From positions 1-36,028 of the forward strand of contig JAAYCB010000185.1 of assembly GCA_012744395.1 (NCBI GenBank): a stretch of 36,028 nt of DNA, in the 5' to 3' direction. Of this stretch, positions 9,677 to 20,288 are shown one piece after another; position 1 is the first letter of the stretch; the number at the start of each line of letters is the position of its first letter. A program made the translations under genes and the position numbers. The notes under the pieces are model-generated. The model was not told the origin of the DNA. It searched no databases and saw nothing but the letters and a program-made list of their open reading frames with translations. The DNA comes from Pirellulaceae bacterium (GTDB lineage: Bacteria; Planctomycetota; Planctomycetia; Pirellulales; Thermoguttaceae).

Positions 9677-9880
9677 CATCCCATTCCCTACGCCGAAGGC
9701 GTTGAACAGCAAAGCATGCAAGCCACCCGACAATCCACCCGGAAAGGGTCGCACAACGCATCCCAGTTGTGGAACCCTTTCGGGGTTCTTGAGGCTCCGT
9801 GGCTGCATGCCCCAGGGTGCGCCGCTGTGCGGCAACCCTGGGCTTTGCTGTTTAACGCCTTCGGCGTAGGGAATGGGATG
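9677..9880. repeat. 204-bp foldback element with 39-bp terminal inverted repeats
   Basis: The arms 9677-9715 and 9842-9880 are inverted copies with 38 of 39 bases matching (the only change is in GCGTTGAAC versus GCGTTAAAC). The pairing continues inwards imperfectly (GCATGCAAGCCAC against GTGGCTGCATGC, then CGGAAAGGGT..ACAAC against GTTGT..ACCCTTTCGG) to a loop near 9765-9773, so the whole element can fold into one long stem. A side hairpin, CCAGGGTG..CAACCCTGG, interrupts the right half. Each arm also holds the small hairpin ACGCCGAAGGCGT. There is no coding capacity for a transposase. It may be a MITE-like or REP-derived element; it may also end nadD transcripts. Confidence 0.75.
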
Positions 9881-10109
9881 ACAACCGGTATACTCACATT
9901 CTGGTTCCACCCAGGGACGCGGCGCGCACCGGCTTCTTGCCACCCCAGGGCTGTCCCCCTCGAAAGCACCCGGGCTGCCGAGCGTTATATATGCCGCCAG
10001 TTCGAGCCTGGGTCAGAACCGGGCTGGCGCCGGCCGGCGGCGGCGCGCCGGCCAACCCCGTTCTCTTCCTGCCCGCGGTTTCCGGGGTGTGTATCAGGAG
10101 GTCAAATCC
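9881..10109. other. Gap upstream of the frameshifted secreted-protein gene
   Basis: With the foldback element this completes a 459-bp stretch without a gene. It holds an AT-rich TTATATAT (about 9983-9990) that could be a -10 region without a clear -35, a GC-rich block of GCCGGC repeats (10024-10056) able to form a hairpin, and the AGGAGGT ribosome site (10096-10102) of the next gene. I see no coding frame. Confidence 0.5.
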
Positions 10110-10388
10110 GTGCGAACTGTCTTGGCACTGTTACTCGGTGTCGCTCTCGGAGCGGTCGTGTTTGCCGCAGCCTGGCCGGCCGCGCCGGCGGAGAGTGCGG
10201 CGAACGCACCCCCCCAAGGTCCAGCTCAAGGAAAAATCGGCCACGGTCTTTCCCGTGCGGATTGTCACGCCGGCCGGCCCAAACCCAGTCGATCTCAGGC
10301 AGCGGATTGCCGAAGTGGTCGGAATGCTCTTGGAGCGGGCAGGCCTCGACGACGTGCGGCTGGCGAAATCCGCGTTCACTAGTCCGGG
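10110..10388 (+). pseudogene. Signal peptide and N-terminal part of a frameshifted secreted hypothetical protein
   Basis: A GTG at 10110 follows a perfect AGGAGGT by 7 bases and encodes VRTVLALLLGVALGAVVFAAA, a clear signal peptide, then PAAPAESAANAPP. In a C7 run (about 10209-10215) the sensible reading shifts: after it the neighbouring frame gives PKVQLKEKSATVFPVRI, then VDLRQRIAEVVGMLLERAGL, up to about 10384, while the original frame becomes atypical and stops at 10380. At a GGGG run (10386-10389) the reading returns to the first frame and continues as the 10389-10904 segment. The two shifts cancel. Either the gene has two compensating lesions or the assembly has two homopolymer errors. 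I do not recognise the family. Confidence 0.6.
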
Positions 10389-10904
10389 GTGCCCGACGAC
10401 AATGAGATCAAGGCGATGGGAGGTCGCGCCGGCCGGCTCCGCAAACAGTTGGCCGAAAGCACGCTCGTCGTTCTCGGCGTGCGGGCTGGCGGCAGGACGG
10501 ATGAGAAGACTGCCGCGGAACGGGGCGTGTGGCTCGCACCGGTCGGCTTCAAGTCGGTCGTCGCGACCGACGCCGGTCCCATGCTCGATCTGAAGGACAG
10601 TCCCAACGAGCAGGAAGTTCTCTGGCAAGCCGCGCGGCAGGTCCGTGCGTGGGTCCAGCAGCACACGCCCCAAGCGGACTACGTACTGATGGCCGATTTC
10701 GCCATCAGCCGCATCGGCGGCGAGACCAAGGCCGCTGCCGTGCATTGGGTCCTCTGCGACCGGCAGGGCGACTGGGTGCTGGTCGACTACCAGAACTCGC
10801 ACCACGCTGATTTTCAGCAGGTCGATCCAAAATCCGTCGAGGACTGCGTCCGATTGGTCGAGATTCGGCTGAAGAAACGGCTCCAGGAGGCGAACAACCC
10901 CTAG
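10389..10904 (+). CDS. C-terminal part of the secreted hypothetical protein (apparent frameshifts upstream)
   Basis: 171 residues if read from the GTG at 10389, which has no ribosome site; it is more likely the continuation of the protein that starts at 10110, about 264 residues in all. Visible: LAESTLVVLGVRAGGRTDE, AERGVWLAPVGFKSVV, DYVLMADFAISRIGGETKAAAVHWVLCDRQGDWVLVD, and a basic C-terminus. The alternating strands and the predicted export suggest a small periplasmic alpha/beta domain. No catalytic motif is recognised and I assign no function. It is followed after 248 bases by moxR, which has its own probable promoter, so the two need not be co-transcribed. Confidence 0.65.
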   Translation: MPDDNEIKAMGGRAGRLRKQLAESTLVVLGVRAGGRTDEKTAAERGVWLAPVGFKSVVATDAGPMLDLKDSPNEQEVLWQAARQVRAWVQQHTPQADYVLMADFAISRIGGETKAAAVHWVLCDRQGDWVLVDYQNSHHADFQQVDPKSVEDCVRLVEIRLKKRLQEANNP

Positions 10905-10970
10905 ACGAAACGTCCCCCGAGGAACTATCCAAGGACGATTCCCCCTCTTCCGCCCGGCGCGTCAGACGAT

Positions 10971-10999
10971 TTGACACCCGCCAGTCTCCCCCCTAAAGT
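10971..10999 (+). promoter_or_regulatory. Probable sigma-70-type promoter of the MoxR gene
   Basis: A perfect TTGACA (10971-10976), a 17-base spacer and TAAAGT (10994-10999) stand upstream of moxR and would give a leader of about 147 bases. The same -10 sequence with 17-base spacing occurs before secA (16351-16379), which strengthens both calls. Confidence 0.55.
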
Positions 11000-11152
11000 G
11001 AAGGGCATCGCCGGTCGATGCGTCTCAAGCCGATCCGCCCCGGGCCGCCAATTCCGCGGATTGTTCTCACGGCCGCCTTGCGGAGATTGCCCGATCGGCT
11101 TTCCACCCCTTTTGGGACCGCCCTTCGTTCTCCGGGAGCTCCGAGGCTGCTT

Positions 11153-12127
11153 ATGACCGACGTAATGGGCACGGCCAAGCGGATCATCGCCAACGCCGAG
11201 AAGGTCATGGTCGGCAAGCGGCGGCAGATCATCCTCTCGCTTGTCTCCTGGTTCTGCGAGGGGCATATCCTGTTGGAGGACGTGCCGGGCGTGGCCAAGA
11301 CGGTCCTCGCCCGGACGCTTGCCGCGAGCGTCGGCTGCACGTTCAAGCGCGTGCAGTGCACCCCGGACCTGCTGCCCACGGACGTGACGGGGGCCTCGAT
11401 CTTCAATCAGAAGACCTCGGAGTTCGAGTTTCGCGCAGGACCGATCTTTGCCCAGATCGTGCTCGCCGACGAGATCAACCGGACCACGCCGCGGACGCAG
11501 GCCGCGTTGCTCGAAGCGATGGCCGAGAGCCGCGTGACGGTCGACGGCGTCACCCACCGGCTCGCCCCGCCGTTTCTCGTCATCGCCACGCAGAACCCGG
11601 TCGACCACGAGGGCACGTTTCCCCTGCCCGAAGCCCAGCTCGACCGGTTCCTGGTCCGCTTCAGCCTCGGCTATCCGACGCTGGAGGAGGAGTTGCGGAT
11701 GCTCGCGATGCTCCAGCGCGAGCATCCGCTCGACGGGCTCCAGCCCGTCGTGTCGGCCGATCAGATCATCGCCTGCCAGCAGGCGGTCCGCGAGGTCTAC
11801 GTCGATGAGAAGGTCCGCCGCTACCTGACCGAGATTGTCCACGCCACGCGGCAGCACGAGGACGTGAGCCTCGGCGGCAGCCCGCGGGCGTCGATCGCCC
11901 TGTTTCGCACCGCGCAGGCGATGGCGGCGATCTACGGGCGCGGCTTCGTCCAGCCCGACGACGTCAAACGCGTCGCCGGCCCGGTCCTCATGCACCGGAT
12001 GATCCTCAAGCCCGAGAGCCGGCTGAGAAAAGTCACGGCGGCCGAGATCGTGGCGGAGATTGTTGCGGACGTGCCCGTCCCCACGCTGCGGAAGGCGGGC
12101 GCGGCGGAAGACGAGTTGGAAGGTTGA
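11153..12127 (+). CDS. MoxR-family AAA+ ATPase
   Basis: 324 residues. MoxR ATPases are hexameric chaperone-like AAA+ proteins that activate or assemble partner complexes, commonly acting with DUF58 and von Willebrand A proteins. The Walker A variant typical of the family is LEDVPGVAKT (41-50), Walker B is VLADEINR (103-110), sensor 1 is ATQNP (145-149), followed by EGTFPLPEAQLDRF (153-167), all hallmarks of MoxR. The ATG at 11153 has CGAGG upstream; the open frame extends to 11018 without support. In many planctomycetes the next gene is DUF58, but here a small convergent gene follows, so it stands alone. The large membrane protein at 26172-29849, often seen near such genes, is 14 kb away. Confidence 0.92.
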   Translation: MTDVMGTAKRIIANAEKVMVGKRRQIILSLVSWFCEGHILLEDVPGVAKTVLARTLAASVGCTFKRVQCTPDLLPTDVTGASIFNQKTSEFEFRAGPIFAQIVLADEINRTTPRTQAALLEAMAESRVTVDGVTHRLAPPFLVIATQNPVDHEGTFPLPEAQLDRFLVRFSLGYPTLEEELRMLAMLQREHPLDGLQPVVSADQIIACQQAVREVYVDEKVRRYLTEIVHATRQHEDVSLGGSPRASIALFRTAQAMAAIYGRGFVQPDDVKRVAGPVLMHRMILKPESRLRKVTAAEIVAEIVADVPVPTLRKAGAAEDELEG

Positions 12128-12149
12128 GGGCCCGGCCGGCCGGCGGGAA

Positions 12150-12320
12150 TTACGGACCCTTGTGAAGTGCGGGCAACACGACGATCAAGAACGTGGCAAT
12201 CGGGCCAAGGATGATCGAGAACAGCCACCACAAGAGCCCGCTCCGCCCCTTGGCCTGCGCCAGGCCCGCGTTGATCAATGTCAGCGTTCCCCATCCGACG
12301 AAGTATTCGGTGTGCTGCAT
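12150..12320 (-). CDS. Small hypothetical membrane protein (56 residues)
   Basis: MQHTEYFVGWGTLTLINAGL starts the product, followed by AQAKGRSG and one hydrophobic stretch (LLWWLFSIILGPIATFLIVV, about 29-48). ATG 12320 is chosen because GAGG lies 8 bases upstream; the longer open frame to 12413 adds an Arg-rich stretch that looks like read-through. Short proteins of this pattern (a KGRSG..LW..S..LGP.ATFL.V core) are widespread in bacteria without known function. It lies downstream of secA on the same strand, with a 130-base gap, and converges on moxR. Confidence 0.7.
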   Translation of the reverse strand: MQHTEYFVGWGTLTLINAGLAQAKGRSGLLWWLFSIILGPIATFLIVVLPALHKGP

Positions 12321-12450
12321 GGTGCTGTCCTCAGTTCGGTTATCCGGTGGCGCCGAACGGTCCAACCGGCCGCGGTCGGCCCGCCCCCGGGCTGTCTCGC
12401 GGAGCCAAATCATCTCGCGCGGCCGACCGAGCAGCGCCGCCCCACCGACT

Positions 12451-16140
<3,690 letters not shown>

Positions 16141-16350
16141 GGCTGGTGGCGGAGAATTCCTATGAAGACACAGCCGGGCCGGCGTTGAAATCCACAGCCT
16201 GACGGGAGTCCACCGCGCAGCGAACCGCGCCGAGGCGCTGCCGCCTGACAAGACTCAACGACCGGGACCGACGAACAACCAAAACCCCACCCGTCGCCCC
16301 CCCGATTTGCCGGGGAACCTGGAGGGGAACACGATCCATACCATCTTCGC

Positions 16351-16379
16351 ACTTTATCGAATGGCCCACAACCGGTCAA
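16351..16379 (-). promoter_or_regulatory. Probable sigma-70-type promoter of secA
   Basis: On the minus strand TTGACC (rc of 16374-16379), a 17-base spacer and TAAAGT (rc of 16351-16356) lie upstream of secA, giving a leader of about 200 bases. The element has the same -10 and spacing as the moxR promoter at 10971-10999. Confidence 0.5.
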
Positions 16380-16534
16380 TCAAACGGCCCCGACGGGACC
16401 AACTCACCAGCGGGCCTGGTTTTCGGGTTGACAAGGCGCGGCAGAATAGGGCAAGTCTTTGTCCTGCCTCTCGTTAAACCTTGGCTCACCGACTCGATTC
16501 AGGCACGGTACAAAACCCGAGGTCCCAGGCCCGA

Positions 16535-16610
16535 GTTCCGCCAATTCGGTGCTCCCAGTGAGCGGTCCAGTCTTGCCCGTTTGGTCATTCGGCAGGGGAC
16601 CTTGAACCTT
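16535..16610 (+). repeat. Dispersed repeat sharing a 22-bp core with 6392-6460, copy 2
   Basis: Begins GTTCCGCCAATTCGGTGCTC (21 of 22 core bases shared with the copy ending at 6460) and ends CCTTGAACCTT at 16600-16610. The stretch between has diverged but keeps a recognisable GCCC..TTGG.CATT block. It lies in the secA-UDPGP gap. Confidence 0.65.
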
Positions 16611-16744
16611 GCCTCGATGGATTGTACCGCCGCCGACAATCGATCGGGATGGCTCCTCCTGCGAGCGGATCTGGCATAGGATGGATTGAGCGGGCTGCCC
16701 GGTCGATAGGCCCTTCCCCTGGCAGCCAACCCTCCTCCCCCCGC

Positions 16745-16772
16745 GTTCCCAAGCTGGAGCTTGGCAACCAGG
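16745..16772 (+). repeat. Dispersed palindromic repeat (CCAAGCTGGAGCTTGG core), copy 3
   Basis: GTTCCCAAGCTGGAGCTTGG followed by CAACCAGG; one base differs from copy 1 in the right flank. A half copy follows at about 16807-16820, just before the start of the UDPGP gene. Confidence 0.8.
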
Positions 16773-16828
16773 AGGAGGGGGGAGATTGGGAAGGAGGGGG
16801 CGGATGGCAGCTTGGGAACGTCAGGCAG

Positions 16829-18226
16829 ATGAAGGCAGATCAAATGTTCGAGAAACTCAAGGCACACGGCCAGGAGCACCTGGTTCGGTTCTGGGACGAA
16901 CTCTCGGAGACGCAGCACACCGCGCTAGCCGAGCAAATCGAGCGGATCGATTTTCCCCAAATTGCCCACCTCTTTGCCGAACGCGATCAGGCCAACGAGG
17001 TGGTTGAACTGGTGGATCGGGCGGGCGAGCCGGCCGCTATGCGGCTCGGCGATCAGAAGAACCGGTTCTCTCCGGAGTCGGCTTGCCGCCGCGGCGCTGA
17101 GGCGCTGGCCGGCGGCCGCGTGGCCGTCCTCCTGGTTGCCGGCGGCCAGGGGACGCGGCTCGGCTTCGAGCATCCCAAGGGGATGTTTCCCATCGGGCCG
17201 GTGTCGAGGTGCCCGATCTTCCAGATTCACCTGGAGAAGGTGGTGGCGACGGCTCGCCGCTATGGCGCCTCGGTTCCCGTCTATCTGATGGTCAGCCCGG
17301 CAACCGAACGGGAGACCCGCAGATTTTTCGCGGAGAACGCGAATTTCGGCCTGCCTGAAACCGACTTGCGGGTTTTCTGCCAGGGTACGATGCCCGCCAT
17401 CGACGATCGGACCGGCAAGATCCTGCTGGCCGAGCGCGGCCAAATCGCCCTCAGCCCCGATGGGCACGGCGGCGCGCTGGCGGCCCTCCAGGCCAGCGGG
17501 GCGCTGGCGGAGCTGGCCGAGCGAGGCATCGAGCAGGTCTTCTACTTCCAGGTCGACAATCCGCTGGTCGAGGTCTGCTCCCCCGAATTTCTCGGCTACC
17601 ACCTGCTCGCCCGGTCCGAGTTGACCAGCCAGGTGATCGCCAAGCAGGACCCGAAGGATCGCGTGGGGAATGTTGTCGAAGTGGATGGACGGCTGCGCGT
17701 GATCGAATACAGCGACCTGCCCGACTCCGTCGCCGAGCGGCGACGCGCGGACGGATCGCTGCAAATCTGGGCCGGGAGCATCGCCGTCCATGTGTTCGAA
17801 CTCGCCTTCTTGCTGCGGATGAGCGGCAGGGCCGACGCCCTGCCGTTTCATGTCGCCCACAAACGCGTCCCGTTCCTCGATGAACAGGGCCGCGCCCACC
17901 AGCCCGAGAAGCCGAACGCCTACAAATTTGAGCAATTCATCTTCGACCTGCTCCCCGCGGCTGCGAATGCCCTGGTCGTCGAAGTGGACCCGAAAACACA
18001 CTTCGCCCCGCTGAAGAATGCACCGGGCGCGGCCGACGATACGCCGGAGTCGGTGCGAGCGCAGATCGTCGCCTTGCACGCCGACTGGCTCCGCCGCGCC
18101 GGCGCGGAGGTGGCCGACGGCACGCCCGTGGAGATCAGCCCGCTGTTTGCCCTGGACGCCGAGCAGCTTCGCGAGCGGATCGCCCCCGGCACCCGGATCA
18201 GCCAGCCCATCTACTTCCGCCCGTAA
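16829..18226 (+). CDS. UDPGP-family nucleotidyltransferase (UDP-sugar pyrophosphorylase)
   Basis: 465 residues. The family joins UTP and a sugar 1-phosphate into UDP-sugar and pyrophosphate. The signature LLVAGGQGTRLGFEHPKGMF (101-120) binds the nucleotide; the segment FQVDNPLVEV supplies the metal-binding Asp, and NAYKFEQFIFDLLP matches the KFE.FIFD block of eukaryotic-type UDP-N-acetylglucosamine pyrophosphorylases. This is not the GlmU or GalU architecture. Whether the sugar is glucose or N-acetylglucosamine cannot be decided here. ATG 16829 is taken; ATG 16844 is nearly as good because GAAGG lies 8 bases before it. It converges on the DUF4340 gene across 194 bases. Confidence 0.88.
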   Translation: MKADQMFEKLKAHGQEHLVRFWDELSETQHTALAEQIERIDFPQIAHLFAERDQANEVVELVDRAGEPAAMRLGDQKNRFSPESACRRGAEALAGGRVAVLLVAGGQGTRLGFEHPKGMFPIGPVSRCPIFQIHLEKVVATARRYGASVPVYLMVSPATERETRRFFAENANFGLPETDLRVFCQGTMPAIDDRTGKILLAERGQIALSPDGHGGALAALQASGALAELAERGIEQVFYFQVDNPLVEVCSPEFLGYHLLARSELTSQVIAKQDPKDRVGNVVEVDGRLRVIEYSDLPDSVAERRRADGSLQIWAGSIAVHVFELAFLLRMSGRADALPFHVAHKRVPFLDEQGRAHQPEKPNAYKFEQFIFDLLPAAANALVVEVDPKTHFAPLKNAPGAADDTPESVRAQIVALHADWLRRAGAEVADGTPVEISPLFALDAEQLRERIAPGTRISQPIYFRP

Positions 18227-18420
18227 GGCGGGCCAGGGCCAGTCGATCCCAGATCGCCGCGCGCGTTGCCCGCAGGCGCACGAGTCGACCACAGGCCGCG
18301 ACGCCCGCGGCGGCCCATCACAACACGAGCGGCCATGCCCAGGACTCGGCTTCTCGGTGGGGCGGCGCTGGCGGGTCCGCTTGCGCCAGACTCGCCGGGT
18401 TCCCGCTAGCGATTGCAGGC
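18227..18420. other. Convergent gap with a weak hairpin
   Basis: This 194-bp stretch separates the ends of the UDPGP and DUF4340 genes. The only structure seen is CTGGCG..CGCCAG (about 18370-18391), a hairpin without a U-tract. No coding frame is evident. Confidence 0.35.
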
Positions 18421-20214
18421 CTACGGGCGCGGTGCATCCGCCTTGAGGCTCTCGAAATCGCCGACGGTGTCGGGCTTGGCAATCGGCTTGGCGGCCGATG
18501 CGTCTGAAGCCTTCTCCTCCGGCTTCTCCTCCTCCTTCGCCTTGACGATCTTGTCCCGGCTGAGGTGGATCTTCTGATACTCGGCATCGTCGATCACGTA
18601 GTACCACTCGGCGAAGCGGGCGTTCAGTTCGGCGACCTTCTTCTCCGCGTCCTCGACCTTCTTTTCGTACTCTTCCTTCTTGCGATCATTCTCCTTCTGG
18701 ATCTCTTCGCGCTTCTTTTCGATCTCCTCCCGGCTCAGCTTCGGCTCCTCGGTCTGGGACGCTTCCTCAGCCGCGGCTTCTTCCTGGCCGGCCTCCGGCT
18801 TGTCTTCCGACTTCCCCTCGCCCGGCTCTTCGCCGGCCTTGGGCTTTTCCGATTTCTCTTCGCCGGTTTTGGAATCTTGCGGTTTCTCTTCGTCGGCCTT
18901 GGGCTTTTCCGGCTTCTTTTCGTCGGCCTTGGGCTGCTCGTCAGGCAGTTCCGGCAGCTCTTCGTAGGTTGGCTTTTCGATCATCTCCGGTCTGAACTCG
19001 GCCATCACGAACAGGTAGCGGTTCACGTCGGCCGTTGACGACTCGGGCTTCTCCTCCGCCTGCTTCTCCGTCTTCTCCTCGTTGGCCTCCTCCTCGGAAG
19101 CCATACCGGCAATCTGCCCGAAGCGGAGCACGTAGTGGACGCCATCTTTCATCGTGACGGCGATCTCGCCTTCGTTGGATCGCAACTGGTAGGACTTCTT
19201 CCCGGGACTGGCCGGGTCGGAGACCGTGACCACGTGGAAACCGGCCCGGGCGAGCGAGCGTTCGGCTTCGGGATCGAGATTGATCGAGCCGCTGCTCCGC
19301 AGCGTATCGCTCAGCGAGGCGGGTTTGCGCATCACGTCGACGATCTTCAGGTCGTCGAGGGCGTTCTTCAGATTGTTGAGCGTGTCGGTATTGAGTTCCT
19401 CCTTTTCGGAGAGCCCCTGTTCGGCCCAGCCTTCCTTCTTGAACACCCGGTCGGCCGTCATTTTCCAACGCGGCTCCCCGGTGTCGTTGTACTCCAGGGT
19501 GATCTTGCCTCGGGGAGTGATGCTCTGCTGGAGGATATCGACCGAATAATCGTCGATGCTGATCGTGCGGATGTCCCACGAGCTGAGCTTGAGCAGGTCT
19601 TTTTCGATCCAGTCCTGGAACTTTGTCGAGAATTTATCGGTGCTGACTCTGACGGTATAGACCGGATCCTGGCCGACGCGCCGGACGTAGCGCAGGCCCT
19701 GCTGCTCCTCGACCGGTTTGCCGATCACCAGTTCGACAAGCTTCGTGTCGTCCTTGTCGCGGAGGCTCACGCGGGTGCCGATGCCTTCCCCGCTGGCGGC
19801 GCCCTTCTCGGCGGGATCGACGACCCCATAGAGCTTGTGGAGTCCCTTGATGTCGTCGGCGCCGATACCGGCCTCCAGCGGATCGGCGGCAACGCTGAGC
19901 ACCTTCAGGTCGATCAGGTCGGCGGCGGCTTTCGCCAATTGGTCCTGGGCGTCGGCCGGATAATTCTTGGGAGGAATGACCCAGGAATTGCCTTCCTTCT
20001 TGACCATGAAGCTGACGGGCGTCGCGGCGGCCTGGTCGAACTTGACGACTTCCAGGCTGGTGGCGGTGAGCGCGTCCTGGAAATTGGGGAACAGGCTCTG
20101 GTCCACCATGTCGGCGGGGGACATCAGGTCGGTCTTCGGCAGGGTGAAGTAACTGATCGCCGTGAGGGCCGCGGCGATCACCACGAAAGTCAGGGTTCGC
20201 TTGATTTCGGTCAT
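18421..20214 (-). CDS. DUF4340 domain protein of a Gld-type ABC operon
   Basis: 597 residues. An N-terminal membrane anchor (about 8-25) is followed by a repetitive beta-rich DUF4340 region (about 45-385; WVIPPKNYPADAQ, LVELVIGKPVEEQQGLRYVR, VYTVRVSTDKFSTKFQDWIEKDLLKLSSWDI). Then comes a low-complexity Lys/Glu/Pro stretch (about 390-500) with repeats such as KADEKKPEKPKADEEKPQ, a coiled coil (about 500-540) and a short conserved tail FAEWYYVIDDAEYQKIHLSR. DUF4340 proteins usually accompany GldF/GldG ABC systems, as here: the fused permease gene ends 74 bases upstream on the same strand. The likely place is the outer face of the cytoplasmic membrane. The transported substrate is unknown. GAGGAG lies 12 bases before the ATG. 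Confidence 0.88.
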   Translation of the reverse strand: MTEIKRTLTFVVIAAALTAISYFTLPKTDLMSPADMVDQSLFPNFQDALTATSLEVVKFDQAAATPVSFMVKKEGNSWVIPPKNYPADAQDQLAKAAADLIDLKVLSVAADPLEAGIGADDIKGLHKLYGVVDPAEKGAASGEGIGTRVSLRDKDDTKLVELVIGKPVEEQQGLRYVRRVGQDPVYTVRVSTDKFSTKFQDWIEKDLLKLSSWDIRTISIDDYSVDILQQSITPRGKITLEYNDTGEPRWKMTADRVFKKEGWAEQGLSEKEELNTDTLNNLKNALDDLKIVDVMRKPASLSDTLRSSGSINLDPEAERSLARAGFHVVTVSDPASPGKKSYQLRSNEGEIAVTMKDGVHYVLRFGQIAGMASEEEANEEKTEKQAEEKPESSTADVNRYLFVMAEFRPEMIEKPTYEELPELPDEQPKADEKKPEKPKADEEKPQDSKTGEEKSEKPKAGEEPGEGKSEDKPEAGQEEAAAEEASQTEEPKLSREEIEKKREEIQKENDRKKEEYEKKVEDAEKKVAELNARFAEWYYVIDDAEYQKIHLSRDKIVKAKEEEKPEEKASDASAAKPIAKPDTVGDFESLKADAPRP

Positions 20215-20288
20215 TTCTTATCGTGCTCCTCGCTGAGCCGGCGCAACGGCCGGAATTTCAAGACTCTGCCACGAACGTCCTTGGAAGA

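Larger units (their letters stand above)
16141..16828. other. Divergent secA / UDPGP intergenic region (688 bp)
   Basis: No gene is seen here. It holds the secA leader and promoter, a plus-strand TTGACA at 16428-16433 without a convincing -10 at normal spacing, a dispersed repeat (16535-16610), a palindromic repeat (16745-16772) and a half copy of the latter (GCAGCTTGGGAACG, about 16807-16820). The open frames through it carry translated repeat sequence and do not look coding. Confidence 0.6.

Noticed and set aside
12128-12147. GGCCGGCCGG tract after moxR as a terminator
   Set aside because: Palindromic only because it is a CCGG run; no loop of normal size and no U-tract.
16428-16456. TTGACA before the UDPGP gene as a promoter
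   Set aside because: The -35 is perfect but at 16-18 bases only GCAAGT or similar is found, and the gene starts 400 bases away beyond two repeats. Left unannotated as a promoter.
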